In this document: positions 7,994 through 17,475 of the stretch, piece after piece
Layout: the number at the start of each line of letters is the position of its first letter
How positions within the stretch are numbered: the first letter of the stretch is position 1
Translations under genes and position numbers: made by a program
Notes under the pieces: generated by a model
Databases searched by the model: none
Seen by the model: only the letters and a program-made list of their open reading frames with translations
What the model was told of the DNA's origin: nothing
Source: a virus
IMG/VR virus record: IMGVR_UViG_3300030099_000941
Location: 1-24,965 of that record
Strand: one strand, 5' to 3'
DNA: 24,965 nucleotides

Positions 7994-9157
7994 TTAAGAA
8001 GTTATTTTTTTCATTAACTCAGCAAAAGCTTTTGAATTACCTTTTTTTTGTGCTGCACTTATTTCTTGTAATTGATCTGTAGTTGTTTGTACTTTATTAT
8101 CTGTTATAGTTGTTATAGCTCCTTCAGCTCCCTCTACAACAATATTTTTAGTAAAGTCTTTTAAATAATTATCAAAGAAATATTCTTTATATCCTTCATA
8201 AAAATCTTTTTTATGTTTAGCGTCTAGTGGTAAAATATCGTAAGACCAACTATTATCTCCAGCTGTTTTATCTATTTCTCTTTGAGCATCGTCTTCACCT
8301 GTTATTTTAGAACCAATAAACATATTCCATGCCGCAACAGCGCTACTTTCGTTTTCCATTATACCAGCTATTTCAGCTCTTAAAAACGGATCAACTTTTT
8401 GTAATATTTTATCTTTATCAAATTTATGAAATTTTCTTTTTTGTTTATCATTTATTTGAACTTCTTCTAAATCAAACTCACCACTTGGTGTTCTCAATGC
8501 ATATTTTTCAATGTCTAGTTTAGCGTTAGGTTTTAATTCTTTATCACCAATCATTTCATCATCAAATAAACCTGCACCTGCAGCTATTGCTTTCATATCT
8601 GTAGGTATATCAGGAGTAACTGATACAGGCTCTATACCTGCTTCTAACATATCATTTAATGAAGAGCTGTTTACTTTAAATTCACCACCATCAAATGGTT
8701 TACCAAATGCTATTAAATCTTGAGAACCATCTTCATTTATTTTCATTTCTATACTATAACCTTGATTTTCACCAAAACCTGGAGCTCCTTTAAACATTTT
8801 ATTTAACAAAGCCCATTCATAATTATTATTAGGATCATAATATTTTTCTTCAGTGCCATCAAACACAGAGTATAAATTTTCTAAAAACGTTTTAGTTACA
8901 CCAGGCGCTTGATCTAAAGCTCTTAATCTATTTTGAGCTACTTGACCTTCTGGACCTGACATTTTACCAGATTTTAAAGCTTGTGTTAAATCAGCATATT
9001 CTTGACTAGTACCTTCATACATAGCATCTACTGCTGGTGTATTTTGATTACTACCACCATTTATAGGTTGCTTAAAAGCATCTATTTTAAAACCAATAGC
9101 ATCGCTTTGAGAATATTCTTTTAATATTTTATTTACGTATTTATTATCTAGTCTCAT
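7994..9157 (-). CDS. Virion-associated hypothetical protein (387 aa)
   Basis: I do not recognise a family. The protein is hydrophilic and acidic, without a signal peptide or a clear membrane segment. It has a Gly/Asp-rich first half (PGFGENQGYSIEMK near residue 125) and an Ala-rich patch AIAAGAGLFDDEM around residue 190. A charged Lys/Asp-rich section (KQKRKFHKFDKDK, about 240-252) follows, and the C-terminal helix is Gln/Lys-rich. It lies between the gp14-like internal protein and the giant virion protein, seven bases from the first and three from the second. It is therefore probably co-expressed with them and may be a cargo or ejection-channel component. That role is inferred only from position. 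The ATG at 9157 follows an AATAATATG junction also seen at two other starts. Confidence 0.65.
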   Translation of the reverse strand: MRLDNKYVNKILKEYSQSDAIGFKIDAFKQPINGGSNQNTPAVDAMYEGTSQEYADLTQALKSGKMSGPEGQVAQNRLRALDQAPGVTKTFLENLYSVFDGTEEKYYDPNNNYEWALLNKMFKGAPGFGENQGYSIEMKINEDGSQDLIAFGKPFDGGEFKVNSSSLNDMLEAGIEPVSVTPDIPTDMKAIAAGAGLFDDEMIGDKELKPNAKLDIEKYALRTPSGEFDLEEVQINDKQKRKFHKFDKDKILQKVDPFLRAEIAGIMENESSAVAAWNMFIGSKITGEDDAQREIDKTAGDNSWSYDILPLDAKHKKDFYEGYKEYFFDNYLKDFTKNIVVEGAEGAITTITDNKVQTTTDQLQEISAAQKKGNSKAFAELMKKITS

Positions 9158-9164
9158 ATTATTA

Positions 9165-9878
9165 CTATTTACCTAATTCAGCTATACCTATTTTTGCTAA
9201 ACTACTAAACATACCTGTTAAAGCACCGGATCTATCAGCTCTTGCTTGTGCCATTTGATTCTGAGCGTTTTGTAGTTGAGAAGCAACTCTATTAATTTTA
9301 CCTTGTTCTCTAGACTCTCTAGCATTAAACGCAAACTCTCTACCTCTAGCTTGGTTATCTTGAAATCTACCTGTTTCACTTATAGCTAATTGTTGAACTC
9401 TTTGTTGCTCAGACATTTTAGCTTGTTGCAGTTGCTGTTCGCCTTGAGCTCTTAATTTTTCATTATCAGCTTCTTGAGTTTCAATAGACGCTGCTACTTC
9501 TTTTTTAGATTTTAAAGCAGCTTGAGCTAAAGCAGTCGCACCACCAGCACCAGCACCTGTAGCTCTTAATGTATCTAATGTATTTGCCAATGCTATATCA
9601 GCTTCTTCTGCTTTCATTTCAGCAGCTTGTGTAGCTACTCCTAAGTTAGCATAAGGATTACTTAATTGTCCTGATAAATCTTGCGCCATACTAGCTAAAT
9701 TAGTTGACTGATCAAAAGGATTTATTATAGCTTGCCTATTGTTTTCTAAATCTGTTAGTTTTCTTTGTAAAGCTTTGGCTCTTCTAGCGGCTGCTCTAGC
9801 TCTACGCTTAGCTGCTCCACCACCTATTAGCCCTCCAATGACACTAACGCCTGCTGATATTAAAGCTGGACCTGGCAT
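9165..9878 (-). CDS. Internal virion protein, T7 gp14-like organisation (237 aa)
   Basis: The N-terminus is a Gly/Ala-rich hydrophobic segment (ISAGVSVIGGLIGGGAA, residues 7-23), followed at once by an Arg/Lys/Ala-rich basic helix (residues 24-40). The rest is Ala/Gln-rich helix with strong coiled-coil character (about 80-220). The end, MFSSLAKIGIAELGK, is a second amphipathic segment. This layout is typical of small internal virion or ejectosome proteins such as T7 gp14, which insert into the outer membrane during DNA entry. Its position directly before the 387-aa and giant proteins supports membership of an ejection set. The gene ends in TAG, the only non-TAA stop seen here, immediately followed in frame by two TAA codons. 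Sequence homology to gp14 itself is not claimed. Confidence 0.6.
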   Translation of the reverse strand: MPGPALISAGVSVIGGLIGGGAAKRRARAAARRAKALQRKLTDLENNRQAIINPFDQSTNLASMAQDLSGQLSNPYANLGVATQAAEMKAEEADIALANTLDTLRATGAGAGGATALAQAALKSKKEVAASIETQEADNEKLRAQGEQQLQQAKMSEQQRVQQLAISETGRFQDNQARGREFAFNARESREQGKINRVASQLQNAQNQMAQARADRSGALTGMFSSLAKIGIAELGK

Positions 9879-9879
9879 A

Positions 9880-11262
9880 TTATTGAGTATTAATTGTTAT
9901 GTATTCAGAACCTACGGCAAATAATTGTTTTAAACCACCATTATCTGTAGTAGCATCAGTACTTAATGTAACAGTAGCATAGTAAGCTTTTATACCTGTC
10001 ATTGAGTTACCAAATACTACTTCACCCGCCATAGGAGTTGAAGTATTGTTTATTATTGAAGCTTGATAATTATTTTGTTTTCTATAAAAACCAGCTCTAT
10101 ATTGTATGTTATTGTCTATGTAGGCACCTTCATCATAACTATATATTCTAGCACCAACATCAGCGTGATTACTACCGGTTGGTGTCGCGCCTGTGTTTTC
10201 AGATATAATAGAAGTTGCCTCCCAACCATTACTACCTTCGTAGTTAACAGTTTTAAATGTTTTCATTACTTGTGGCTCAGGATTAAATATAAACTTAATT
10301 TGAGAAGGTTCTTTAGTTCCATAGAAATTATTTCTATCAGCATTAACATAGTGTTTATATATTTTAGAACCAAAAGCAGTATAATATTGTCCTTGTAAAC
10401 TAAATATTTGATCTGGTTTATATTTAAAGAAACTAGTCCAACCCTGTATTTTAGAATCGTATGCTAATGTTTTATAACCAGACGTATCAGTATTACTAAA
10501 CTTATAATTTGTACCTTGTAAAGATAATACATAGTTATTGTTATATATGTCATATCCACCAACTGCTTTACCTGTTGATGATATACCTATAGACGATAAT
10601 TGATCTCTAAAAAAGTCAGTCATACCTGTGCTAGATATTTCTTCAATTTGATTACCAGCTAGTTTTAACACAGCATTTCTAGATCTATCAGTAAAATATT
10701 TATCATATCCATAGTAAGCAAATGATTCAGGGTTTTTACTAATACCCCAATTACCTAAAATAGGAGTTATTTGACCTATTACTATATTTGCATTTGTAGA
10801 AATTGCACCACCTTCTGCAGTAAATATAGCGTCTTTATCTATTAAAGCAACGTTTACTTTTCGCTCTTGAAATATAGTTAAATTAGTATCTTCAGCAAAT
10901 AGTTTTTGTATTGAACCACCAATTGGATCTACAGATCTTGTTATTTCTTCAGCAACACTAAATTGATTAGTTTGATTTATACCTGTTCTAGAATTAAATA
11001 TACCCGAATATATTAAAGAATTTTGTCTTCTAGTTTGTTGATCTTGCTCTTCAACTATATATGCTTTTACACCAAAGTCTACACTAGTGTTATTAAAACC
11101 GCCTCTAATTCTAGACTCTTCAATGTACCAGTCTTGATCTTGATCTGCAACAGGACCGTTCCAAACATCACCTACTTGATTTAAACTATCAGCAGGATCT
11201 GATTTTTGCAACTTCTTCACATAAAATGAGTTAAAATATGATATTTCTAGAGTTACAGGCAT
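9880..11262 (-). CDS. Tail stabilisation/muzzle-like protein, C-terminal-half homologue (460 aa)
   Basis: The central part carries a set of motifs I know from the distal half of the large tail stabilisation (muzzle) proteins of crAss-like and related marine phages. These are RRQNSLIYSGIFNS near residue 78, then GGSIQKLFAEDTNLTIFQE near 125, then GNWGISKNPESFAYYG near 177 and YFTDRSRNAVLKL near 196. The composition is beta-rich with many Asn/Gly/Tyr residues and no signal peptide or coiled coil. In the relatives I recall these motifs sit in one chain with the N-terminal MNxDLDxRxVPxGEY region, which here is in the separate upstream 1402-aa gene. The two products probably assemble into one tail structure. 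The functional call rests on motif recall and context. Confidence 0.6.
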   Translation of the reverse strand: MPVTLEISYFNSFYVKKLQKSDPADSLNQVGDVWNGPVADQDQDWYIEESRIRGGFNNTSVDFGVKAYIVEEQDQQTRRQNSLIYSGIFNSRTGINQTNQFSVAEEITRSVDPIGGSIQKLFAEDTNLTIFQERKVNVALIDKDAIFTAEGGAISTNANIVIGQITPILGNWGISKNPESFAYYGYDKYFTDRSRNAVLKLAGNQIEEISSTGMTDFFRDQLSSIGISSTGKAVGGYDIYNNNYVLSLQGTNYKFSNTDTSGYKTLAYDSKIQGWTSFFKYKPDQIFSLQGQYYTAFGSKIYKHYVNADRNNFYGTKEPSQIKFIFNPEPQVMKTFKTVNYEGSNGWEATSIISENTGATPTGSNHADVGARIYSYDEGAYIDNNIQYRAGFYRKQNNYQASIINNTSTPMAGEVVFGNSMTGIKAYYATVTLSTDATTDNGGLKQLFAVGSEYITINTQ

Positions 11263-11292
11263 ATTATTAGTATTACTTGTTTTTATTAATTA

Positions 11293-14200
11293 TTACAATG
11301 GCCCAGCGCTACAGTTACTATTACCATAAGTAGCATCTCCAAATACTACTTTAAAGTTTGCTGCACCAGCACCACCACAAGGTTCACCGCCAACTCTGTT
11401 GTTAAATATTCTATATTCACCTACAGCATCTACATCATAAGTAACAGACATAGGAAAACCGTTGCTAGCAGATAACTGTTGATTATATTGAATAGTATTA
11501 CCTGCTGTATCAGTTGCGTTTGTCCAAGAACCAGTTGGATTTATTGTTCTATATTGTAAACTTACAAATGTAGTAGCTGTGCCAGTTCCTCCAGTTACAG
11601 TTAATGTAGGTTGCAATCTCATAACACCTTGAGTTAAAGCTCCTGTGTTTGAACCAGCGGCTGCATTAGCTCTTACATTATATCTTTTAATAGTTGTACT
11701 ACCTGGTATGTAGTTTTCACTAACACCATTACCTGTTAAAAATAGACTATTAGAAATAACATCACTACCAGCTGGATTAGTAGCGGTTTTTAAAAATAAA
11801 TATTGTATTGATTCACCACAATCAGCTTGCGCAGCTCCTTGTTGCCCATTACATATTGCTTGAGGAACATGTTGAGTACCTGCTGTAAAAGTAATGCTAC
11901 AAGTAGAATGCTCTCCATTACCAGCTACATCTGTTAGTCTTGTCACTACATTGTAAGTAGTATTTTGAACTAATTGACCTACACCCGCTGTTAATACTCC
12001 GGCACTACTAACGCTAAAAATGTTTTGTATAGCTGCCGAGTTTGATGGATCTAAACTATATACTAATTCTCTAGTGTTGTTAGCAGGATTACCAGTAGTA
12101 TCTACACTACCATTAGTTCCACCTGTAAATGTTTTTATAGTTGTGCTTCCTGTTGTTATTGATCCAGCAGGTGGATTAGAACAGTTGCCAAATGTTGGTA
12201 CACAATTTTGTAAAGTAGCAGTTAATCCAGACACAGTAGAATTATAATCAGTAATTCCATCATTATAATCTACAGTAAAAGTAAACGTATAAATATCTGT
12301 TGAATTACCAGGATCTGCAGAGCTAGTGCTATACCAGAAATATTTATCTGCAGTACCTTGAGCAGCTGAGTTAGTAAATATTTGAAACTCTTTATTAGCT
12401 CCAACTGGACCAGCTAATCTAAATAAATTTTCATTAGTTCTATCCGCGCCAGTTTGATCAACTACTTGTAATATACTAGCTGTAATAGTACCTGTAGTTA
12501 TTTGACTACCTGAACCATCTAAAAAATTCCAATTAGTACCAGTTGTAGTTTCAGCAACATCATTCCAAACACCTAACTGTTGATTAGGTGCTGAATTTTC
12601 ACCAAAATCTAAATTTGAAACTTCTGTATCAACAGCACCACCAAATTGAGCATTTATAACCTCGTTTAACTTAGATATTAAGCCAACTTGATTTGTTGCA
12701 TAAAACAAACCTAATCTTGAAAAAGAAGGTTTAGTTTCAGCAATACTTAAAAACGGTTGCATAGTAATTAACTTTTGTCCACTACCAGGATTATTAGCGC
12801 TACACTCAGCACCGACTTGACCAGGCACTGTTGAACCACCTAATATTGGAGTACCACCGTTTTCAGTAGTATCAAATTTCATTACAAACGGATTTAAATC
12901 TGAATTATAAAAAGGTTGTACACCTGGAGAAGGTCCCCATGGTATTGAACCTATAGATACTGGTGTTACATTATTACCTGCTGTTAACGTACCTGTTGCG
13001 CCGTATGTTCCTTCTGGTGCATCTGCTACAAAAGGTATTGCAGCAACTTCTAAATCTCTTACTGTACCAATAGCTAAAACTTCTTGTGATAAAAAGTTAG
13101 GATAATATTGATTATTCCAACCTGCATCTGTTTGTGGAAAACCAGCTGGTCTAGTTGCAGAATTATTTATATTAGGATTATTTACTCTAATAGTTAATGT
13201 TTCACTACTAGCAAAATCTGTATCATTAGGTCCTACTTCTTGTAAATCTCTAGGTACTTTGTTTATATTATCACTTAATAATATAGAATAAGCATATTTT
13301 TCTTGCTCTGTATTACCGGTTTTTATAGGATCACCTGATACAAATCCTGGTAAATAAACGTTGTAATACTCTTGCTCTTGTTGTTTTACAACTATTTTAT
13401 ATGAATACCAACCAAGTGGATTATTTGCGCTATATATTCCAGGTTCTCCAGCAGCTGAAGGTGGATTAGCAATAACCCCTATTTGTGTATTTAATCTAAT
13501 GTTTAAAGCGTCGCCTATCCAATCAAATACAGGTTCAGCACCACCACTAGCAGCTTCTGCTCTCGTTTTATAAGGAGCAAATACAGTAGAACCTTCTGTT
13601 GTAGGATTATTATCAAAGGAAGATAATATTACATCTGATTGTCTTCCATATCTATCAGCTAATACAAAACCTACTTGATATGTTCTATTGTGTTTTAATG
13701 TGTGATAAGGATATTCAACTATATTATTAAATTTAGCAGATTTTTCTTGTACACTAACACTGTAATCAATAGATGTAGGAGCAGTGTGTTTATCTACATA
13801 GTTGCCATAAACGACTCTATTGCTTATTAATTCTTGAGCTAAAGCTTTAATAGGAACTTTATCATATACTCTAGTGGTTTGACTTTCAGGTAATGTTTTA
13901 TATGGTTTAGAAGATTTGTATTGATATTCATAATAATACCAGTTTATATCACCATAAATTAAATCATCAGGTCTCATGTTGCTAAAATCAGTACTTTGAT
14001 TTAAACTACTAAGTTCTACAGTATCTAAAACCTTAACAGCTAGCGCGTCAGATTCTTTATAAAGAACATCTATTGCTTTAACCTTTAATGTAGTTTGTAA
14101 AGTAGAAGGAAAACGATAATAAACAGGTATTCTAAGTTTTATATTATCTACATTGTTTTCAAACCAAGATATTATTGTAGACTTATAAGTATTATCCATG

Positions 14201-15501
14201 TCTCCTATTAACGGACCTTTTGAAGGATCTGTTTTAGGTCCAGCACCAAACTGACTATCTTGTTTAGGTATAAAAACTGGTTGAGAAAAAGGAGCCATTA
14301 AAGAATATTCATTATCTTCAAACTGAAACCTATAACTAAATCTTACAAACTTATCATCTAATAAAGCAGCATCACCTTTCCAACTTGCGTCATAAAATGG
14401 ATTATCTCCTATTCTAATATCTACTTGTGGAGATGGTTGAGCAAATGTTGGTGTTTTACTTAATGTTATGGTGTATTCATGAGTAGTACCTACACCAGCA
14501 AAAGCAGCTGATATGTCAACAATGCTTGTGCCAGCGGGTATATTTGATACTTCACCGGGTGGAGCAGTACAAACAACAAGATCACCAACTTTAGGTATTG
14601 GATTAGTAGCGGACATTTGAAACACTATAGTTTTAGCCGCATTATTTATATCACCAGCACTAATAGTTGTTTCAACAAAATTATCTAAATATGGATTTGA
14701 TTTATTTTGAGCAGTAACTCTTAAAAAATCTATATTTTCTGCAGCGTTAGCTATTGTAACGTTTTTGGATAATATAACAGTTGTAGAATTAGCAATACCT
14801 ATTACCTTGATTAAATCTGTTATGTCATTAACAGCGTCAAAATCAGTTCCTCTATCATGATTAACTAATACATCTCCTACTTGTATGTTGCTAGTGTCAC
14901 CTGATATGACTATAGTATTAGTGTTAGTTACAGCACCATTTAAAGCTGTTCTATATTGTTGATATATTTTTATTTTATCCCATGGATAAAATTTAGCTAC
15001 AGATATTTGATCTTCTGACGAATAGTGATTACTATCATTATAAGCTTTAGTTACGTTTATTCTTCTAGGTTGATTTAAATTATCTGTAAAAAACAAAAGT
15101 TCTTGCACTAAATTAGCTCCGTGTATTGGAAATGATTGATTAAAGTTTAAAAAATGACCTGTTACTAATGTTGTTAAATTATTAGAGTCTACATCATATC
15201 TAAATATTCCCATATTGCTACCGTTAGGAGCTCTAACACCAGCAGCATTATCATAATTTGTAGCAAATACATAAATTAAGTTTTCGCTTTCATTAGTAAC
15301 ATATCCTATTATCTTAGTTCCACCTCCAACATCAAATAATTCTAAATTACCTAATACATTTTCAAACTCACCAACAGTATCGCTTTCAGATCTACTAATC
15401 TGTAAATTTATGGCTTCTCTATATTCACCATTAGGTACAATACGAGAGTCAAGATCTTGATTCATTTTACCTTTTAAAAAGGTATTTTTAATCTGTGCCA
15501 T
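11293..15501 (-). CDS. Tail stabilisation/muzzle-like protein with C-terminal adhesin-like domains (1402 aa)
   Basis: The first 60 residues contain FLKGKMNQDLDSRIVPNGEY followed by RSESDTVGEFENVLGN, the signature start of tail stabilisation proteins in crAss-like and other Bacteroidetes phages. Beta-strand-rich, propeller-like sequence (IYVFATNYD, IFRYDVDSNN, LLFFTDNLNQPRRIN) continues to about residue 650. From about 900 to the end the sequence changes to Thr/Gly/Ser/Asn-rich Ig- or cadherin-like repeats, for example FSVSSAGVLTAG followed by TTYNVVTRLTDVAGN near 1190. About ten cysteines are scattered through this part (near 900, 1100, 1107, 1203, 1218, 1227, 1375 and 1397 among others). The tail end is therefore probably exposed and may bind the host surface. 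The gene starts three bases after the ring protein stop in a TAATACATG junction identical to that of the giant gene. Confidence 0.65.
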   Translation of the reverse strand: MAQIKNTFLKGKMNQDLDSRIVPNGEYREAINLQISRSESDTVGEFENVLGNLELFDVGGGTKIIGYVTNESENLIYVFATNYDNAAGVRAPNGSNMGIFRYDVDSNNLTTLVTGHFLNFNQSFPIHGANLVQELLFFTDNLNQPRRINVTKAYNDSNHYSSEDQISVAKFYPWDKIKIYQQYRTALNGAVTNTNTIVISGDTSNIQVGDVLVNHDRGTDFDAVNDITDLIKVIGIANSTTVILSKNVTIANAAENIDFLRVTAQNKSNPYLDNFVETTISAGDINNAAKTIVFQMSATNPIPKVGDLVVCTAPPGEVSNIPAGTSIVDISAAFAGVGTTHEYTITLSKTPTFAQPSPQVDIRIGDNPFYDASWKGDAALLDDKFVRFSYRFQFEDNEYSLMAPFSQPVFIPKQDSQFGAGPKTDPSKGPLIGDMDNTYKSTIISWFENNVDNIKLRIPVYYRFPSTLQTTLKVKAIDVLYKESDALAVKVLDTVELSSLNQSTDFSNMRPDDLIYGDINWYYYEYQYKSSKPYKTLPESQTTRVYDKVPIKALAQELISNRVVYGNYVDKHTAPTSIDYSVSVQEKSAKFNNIVEYPYHTLKHNRTYQVGFVLADRYGRQSDVILSSFDNNPTTEGSTVFAPYKTRAEAASGGAEPVFDWIGDALNIRLNTQIGVIANPPSAAGEPGIYSANNPLGWYSYKIVVKQQEQEYYNVYLPGFVSGDPIKTGNTEQEKYAYSILLSDNINKVPRDLQEVGPNDTDFASSETLTIRVNNPNINNSATRPAGFPQTDAGWNNQYYPNFLSQEVLAIGTVRDLEVAAIPFVADAPEGTYGATGTLTAGNNVTPVSIGSIPWGPSPGVQPFYNSDLNPFVMKFDTTENGGTPILGGSTVPGQVGAECSANNPGSGQKLITMQPFLSIAETKPSFSRLGLFYATNQVGLISKLNEVINAQFGGAVDTEVSNLDFGENSAPNQQLGVWNDVAETTTGTNWNFLDGSGSQITTGTITASILQVVDQTGADRTNENLFRLAGPVGANKEFQIFTNSAAQGTADKYFWYSTSSADPGNSTDIYTFTFTVDYNDGITDYNSTVSGLTATLQNCVPTFGNCSNPPAGSITTGSTTIKTFTGGTNGSVDTTGNPANNTRELVYSLDPSNSAAIQNIFSVSSAGVLTAGVGQLVQNTTYNVVTRLTDVAGNGEHSTCSITFTAGTQHVPQAICNGQQGAAQADCGESIQYLFLKTATNPAGSDVISNSLFLTGNGVSENYIPGSTTIKRYNVRANAAAGSNTGALTQGVMRLQPTLTVTGGTGTATTFVSLQYRTINPTGSWTNATDTAGNTIQYNQQLSASNGFPMSVTYDVDAVGEYRIFNNRVGGEPCGGAGAANFKVVFGDATYGNSNCSAGPL

Positions 15502-15504
15502 GTA

Positions 15505-16728
15505 TTAATGTTTTATCCATTTAGATTTATTACGCATAACTTGTACGATTTCATCTAGTTTAATATTAGATAATCTAATTTTTGCATTACGCAACGCAGC
15601 GTATCTTTGTTTTTTATATTGTGGTGCTATAGCAGCTGTAGCAGTTCTTGTAGACATTATACTATATAGTAAATGCTGATACATAGCTTCTTCTGCTAAC
15701 TTAGGTACTTTAGTATCTAAATCATAAGCAAGTCCATCAGAAATATATTCTAATATAATTAATTTTTTACACAAATCACTTGAGAAATTAAATGTTCCTC
15801 TTTTGTAATCTATATTAAACCAACCATTCATCTGCATGTTAACAGGTTCGCCACCATATCTTTGACCATACCAAGCAAATGGCCCACCTGGTTCACCCCA
15901 CCAATCATACATAAATAAATCTGGATTTGTAAAGTCGTTAGGATATAAACCTGTTATATTACTTGGATTTGACTTTTGCCATCTTTCATTTGTTTGAGAC
16001 GAGCCTTCAATATTATCACCAAAATTATCTTGAATTATTTCACCATCAGCAGCTTGTATTGGTGCTTCCCAAGGACTACTTGTTAATTGAGTAGGGTATA
16101 TAGTGTGTTTTACACCGTTTCCATCAACCCAAGATAATTTAACATAATTAACATAATCTTGCGGTATTGTTAATGAAAGGCTGTCTGGAACTGTTAATTC
16201 TTGAGATTTTATACTTTTTAAAGTATCATAGCTAAATTCTTGCAAACCTCTTTTAGCGTGAAAAATAACATCAGTTCTATTTACTCTAGGTATTAATTTA
16301 TCTTGACCAACATAACCAACTATAAAGTTGTTTATTATATCTCTAAGTTTTATATATTTATAACCACCATAATTGTTTTCTACAGCTTCTTCTTTTAATT
16401 GTACTTTAATATAAGTACCTATGTTTTGAGCTGCGCCTAATGTTATTCTACTAACAGTTTTATAACCTTGTTCTATATATGTAATAGTATAAGCTGTAGT
16501 AAATTCAGTGTAATTATTTAAACCGTTAGGACTAGTAAATATTCTAAAGTTATTTTGACCATAATCAGGATCTGTAGGCACGTAACTAGTTGTGCTACCT
16601 AAAACTAACTTTGTATTAAAAGTAAAATCATATACAGTAGTTGCTGCTACTGAAGTATATAATATCTGCGCGCCCGCGTAATACTGAAAATTATTTTCAC
16701 GGATTAATCCGCCATCTGGTTTAGGCAT
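15505..16728 (-). CDS. Connector/ring (head-tail adaptor) protein, tail tubular A-like (407 aa)
   Basis: Residues about 120-165 contain YKYIKLRDIINNFIVGYVGQ, an RVNRTDVIFHAKRGLQEFSYDTL stretch and then a VPDSLSLTIPQDYVNYVKLSW segment. This block is familiar from ring or adaptor proteins next to the muzzle in crAss-like phages and resembles the adaptor-type tail tubular protein A family. The N-terminal 115 residues are beta-rich (Thr/Tyr/Asn), and the C-terminal 60 residues are a basic helix (APQYKKQRYAALRNAKIRLS). Expected role: a dodecameric ring below the portal. It sits between the 241-aa ring protein and the stabilisation protein with three-base spacers on both sides, consistent with assembly order. 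Confidence 0.65.
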   Translation of the reverse strand: MPKPDGGLIRENNFQYYAGAQILYTSVAATTVYDFTFNTKLVLGSTTSYVPTDPDYGQNNFRIFTSPNGLNNYTEFTTAYTITYIEQGYKTVSRITLGAAQNIGTYIKVQLKEEAVENNYGGYKYIKLRDIINNFIVGYVGQDKLIPRVNRTDVIFHAKRGLQEFSYDTLKSIKSQELTVPDSLSLTIPQDYVNYVKLSWVDGNGVKHTIYPTQLTSSPWEAPIQAADGEIIQDNFGDNIEGSSQTNERWQKSNPSNITGLYPNDFTNPDLFMYDWWGEPGGPFAWYGQRYGGEPVNMQMNGWFNIDYKRGTFNFSSDLCKKLIILEYISDGLAYDLDTKVPKLAEEAMYQHLLYSIMSTRTATAAIAPQYKKQRYAALRNAKIRLSNIKLDEIVQVMRNKSKWIKH

Positions 16729-16731
16729 GTG

Positions 16732-17457
16732 TTATGAATTTGAAGTTTGTTGTTCTAGTTGTTGTTCTGTTTGCGCTACTTGTATAATAGTAGGATCATT
16801 TATTATTACTCCAGCATATGCTAATACTTGCATTATAACATTTGTTTGTTCTGAAACACTTAGTTCAAAATCAATAGATGTTACAGAGTTGTATTCATAT
16901 TGACCAACATTACCAATATTGTAATTCCATTGTATATCTACAGGTTTTGCAATATACGAATGTGTTATATTAGGAGCTTCTGCTGCGCTAATTAACTCTG
17001 AAGGATATATAAATATTTTATCCTTCTCATATAAATATATTGGGAAATTACTTGTGGGTTGAGTTAGTGGAGATAATAACAATTGAGTTATTTCGTTTCT
17101 TTGAGCATACTGAGTAAGCTCTGCTTCTTTATAAAAAACAGAGCCTAATCTGTATATTACATCTGTACCGTCAGCTGTTAAAGTATAATGTGCAGGAGGT
17201 CCTGCCACATAAGCTACGGCGCCAGTTCTTTGAAAATACTGTAACTGCTTTTCTATGTTTTCAACACGGTTTGCATATTCAGTATCGTTTTGTGGCAATC
17301 TGTATTGTTGATTTAATTTTTCAAAATAACTTTGGAATATATTTAACTGCACCTGAGTACCAACCTTGTTGAACTCATCAGGTGTCATATATCCTCTTTG
17401 TTGTTGGTTAAGTATTAATAAAACTGTTTTGTATACAGTATCAACATTTATTGCCAT
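16732..17457 (-). CDS. Connector/ring protein (241 aa)
   Basis: The N-terminal helices include NQQQRGYMTPDEFNKVGTQV followed by QLNIFQSYFEKLN (residues 17-50). That pattern, a threonine-proline-x-x-Phe-Asn turn and then an Ala/Gln-rich helix ending in Tyr-Phe, recurs in small ring proteins of crAss-like phages just upstream of the larger adaptor. The middle is beta-rich (YTLTADGTDVIYRLGSVFY; FPIYLYEKDKIFIYPSEL), and the C-terminus is Gln-rich with a hydrophobic VIMQVLAYAGVIINDPTIIQ helix. It probably forms a connector ring contacting the portal or the 407-aa ring. The gene is separated from the preceding 256-aa gene by 18 bases and from the next by three. Confidence 0.55.
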   Translation of the reverse strand: MAINVDTVYKTVLLILNQQQRGYMTPDEFNKVGTQVQLNIFQSYFEKLNQQYRLPQNDTEYANRVENIEKQLQYFQRTGAVAYVAGPPAHYTLTADGTDVIYRLGSVFYKEAELTQYAQRNEITQLLLSPLTQPTSNFPIYLYEKDKIFIYPSELISAAEAPNITHSYIAKPVDIQWNYNIGNVGQYEYNSVTSIDFELSVSEQTNVIMQVLAYAGVIINDPTIIQVAQTEQQLEQQTSNS

Positions 17458-17475
17458 TATAATCTATTTTTATTG

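Noticed and set aside
8329-12247. Plus-strand ORFs at 8329-8523, 8511-8723, 9739-9924, 10063-10398 and 12020-12247
   Set aside because: All are antisense to well-supported virion genes with clear protein-like composition, so they are shadows.
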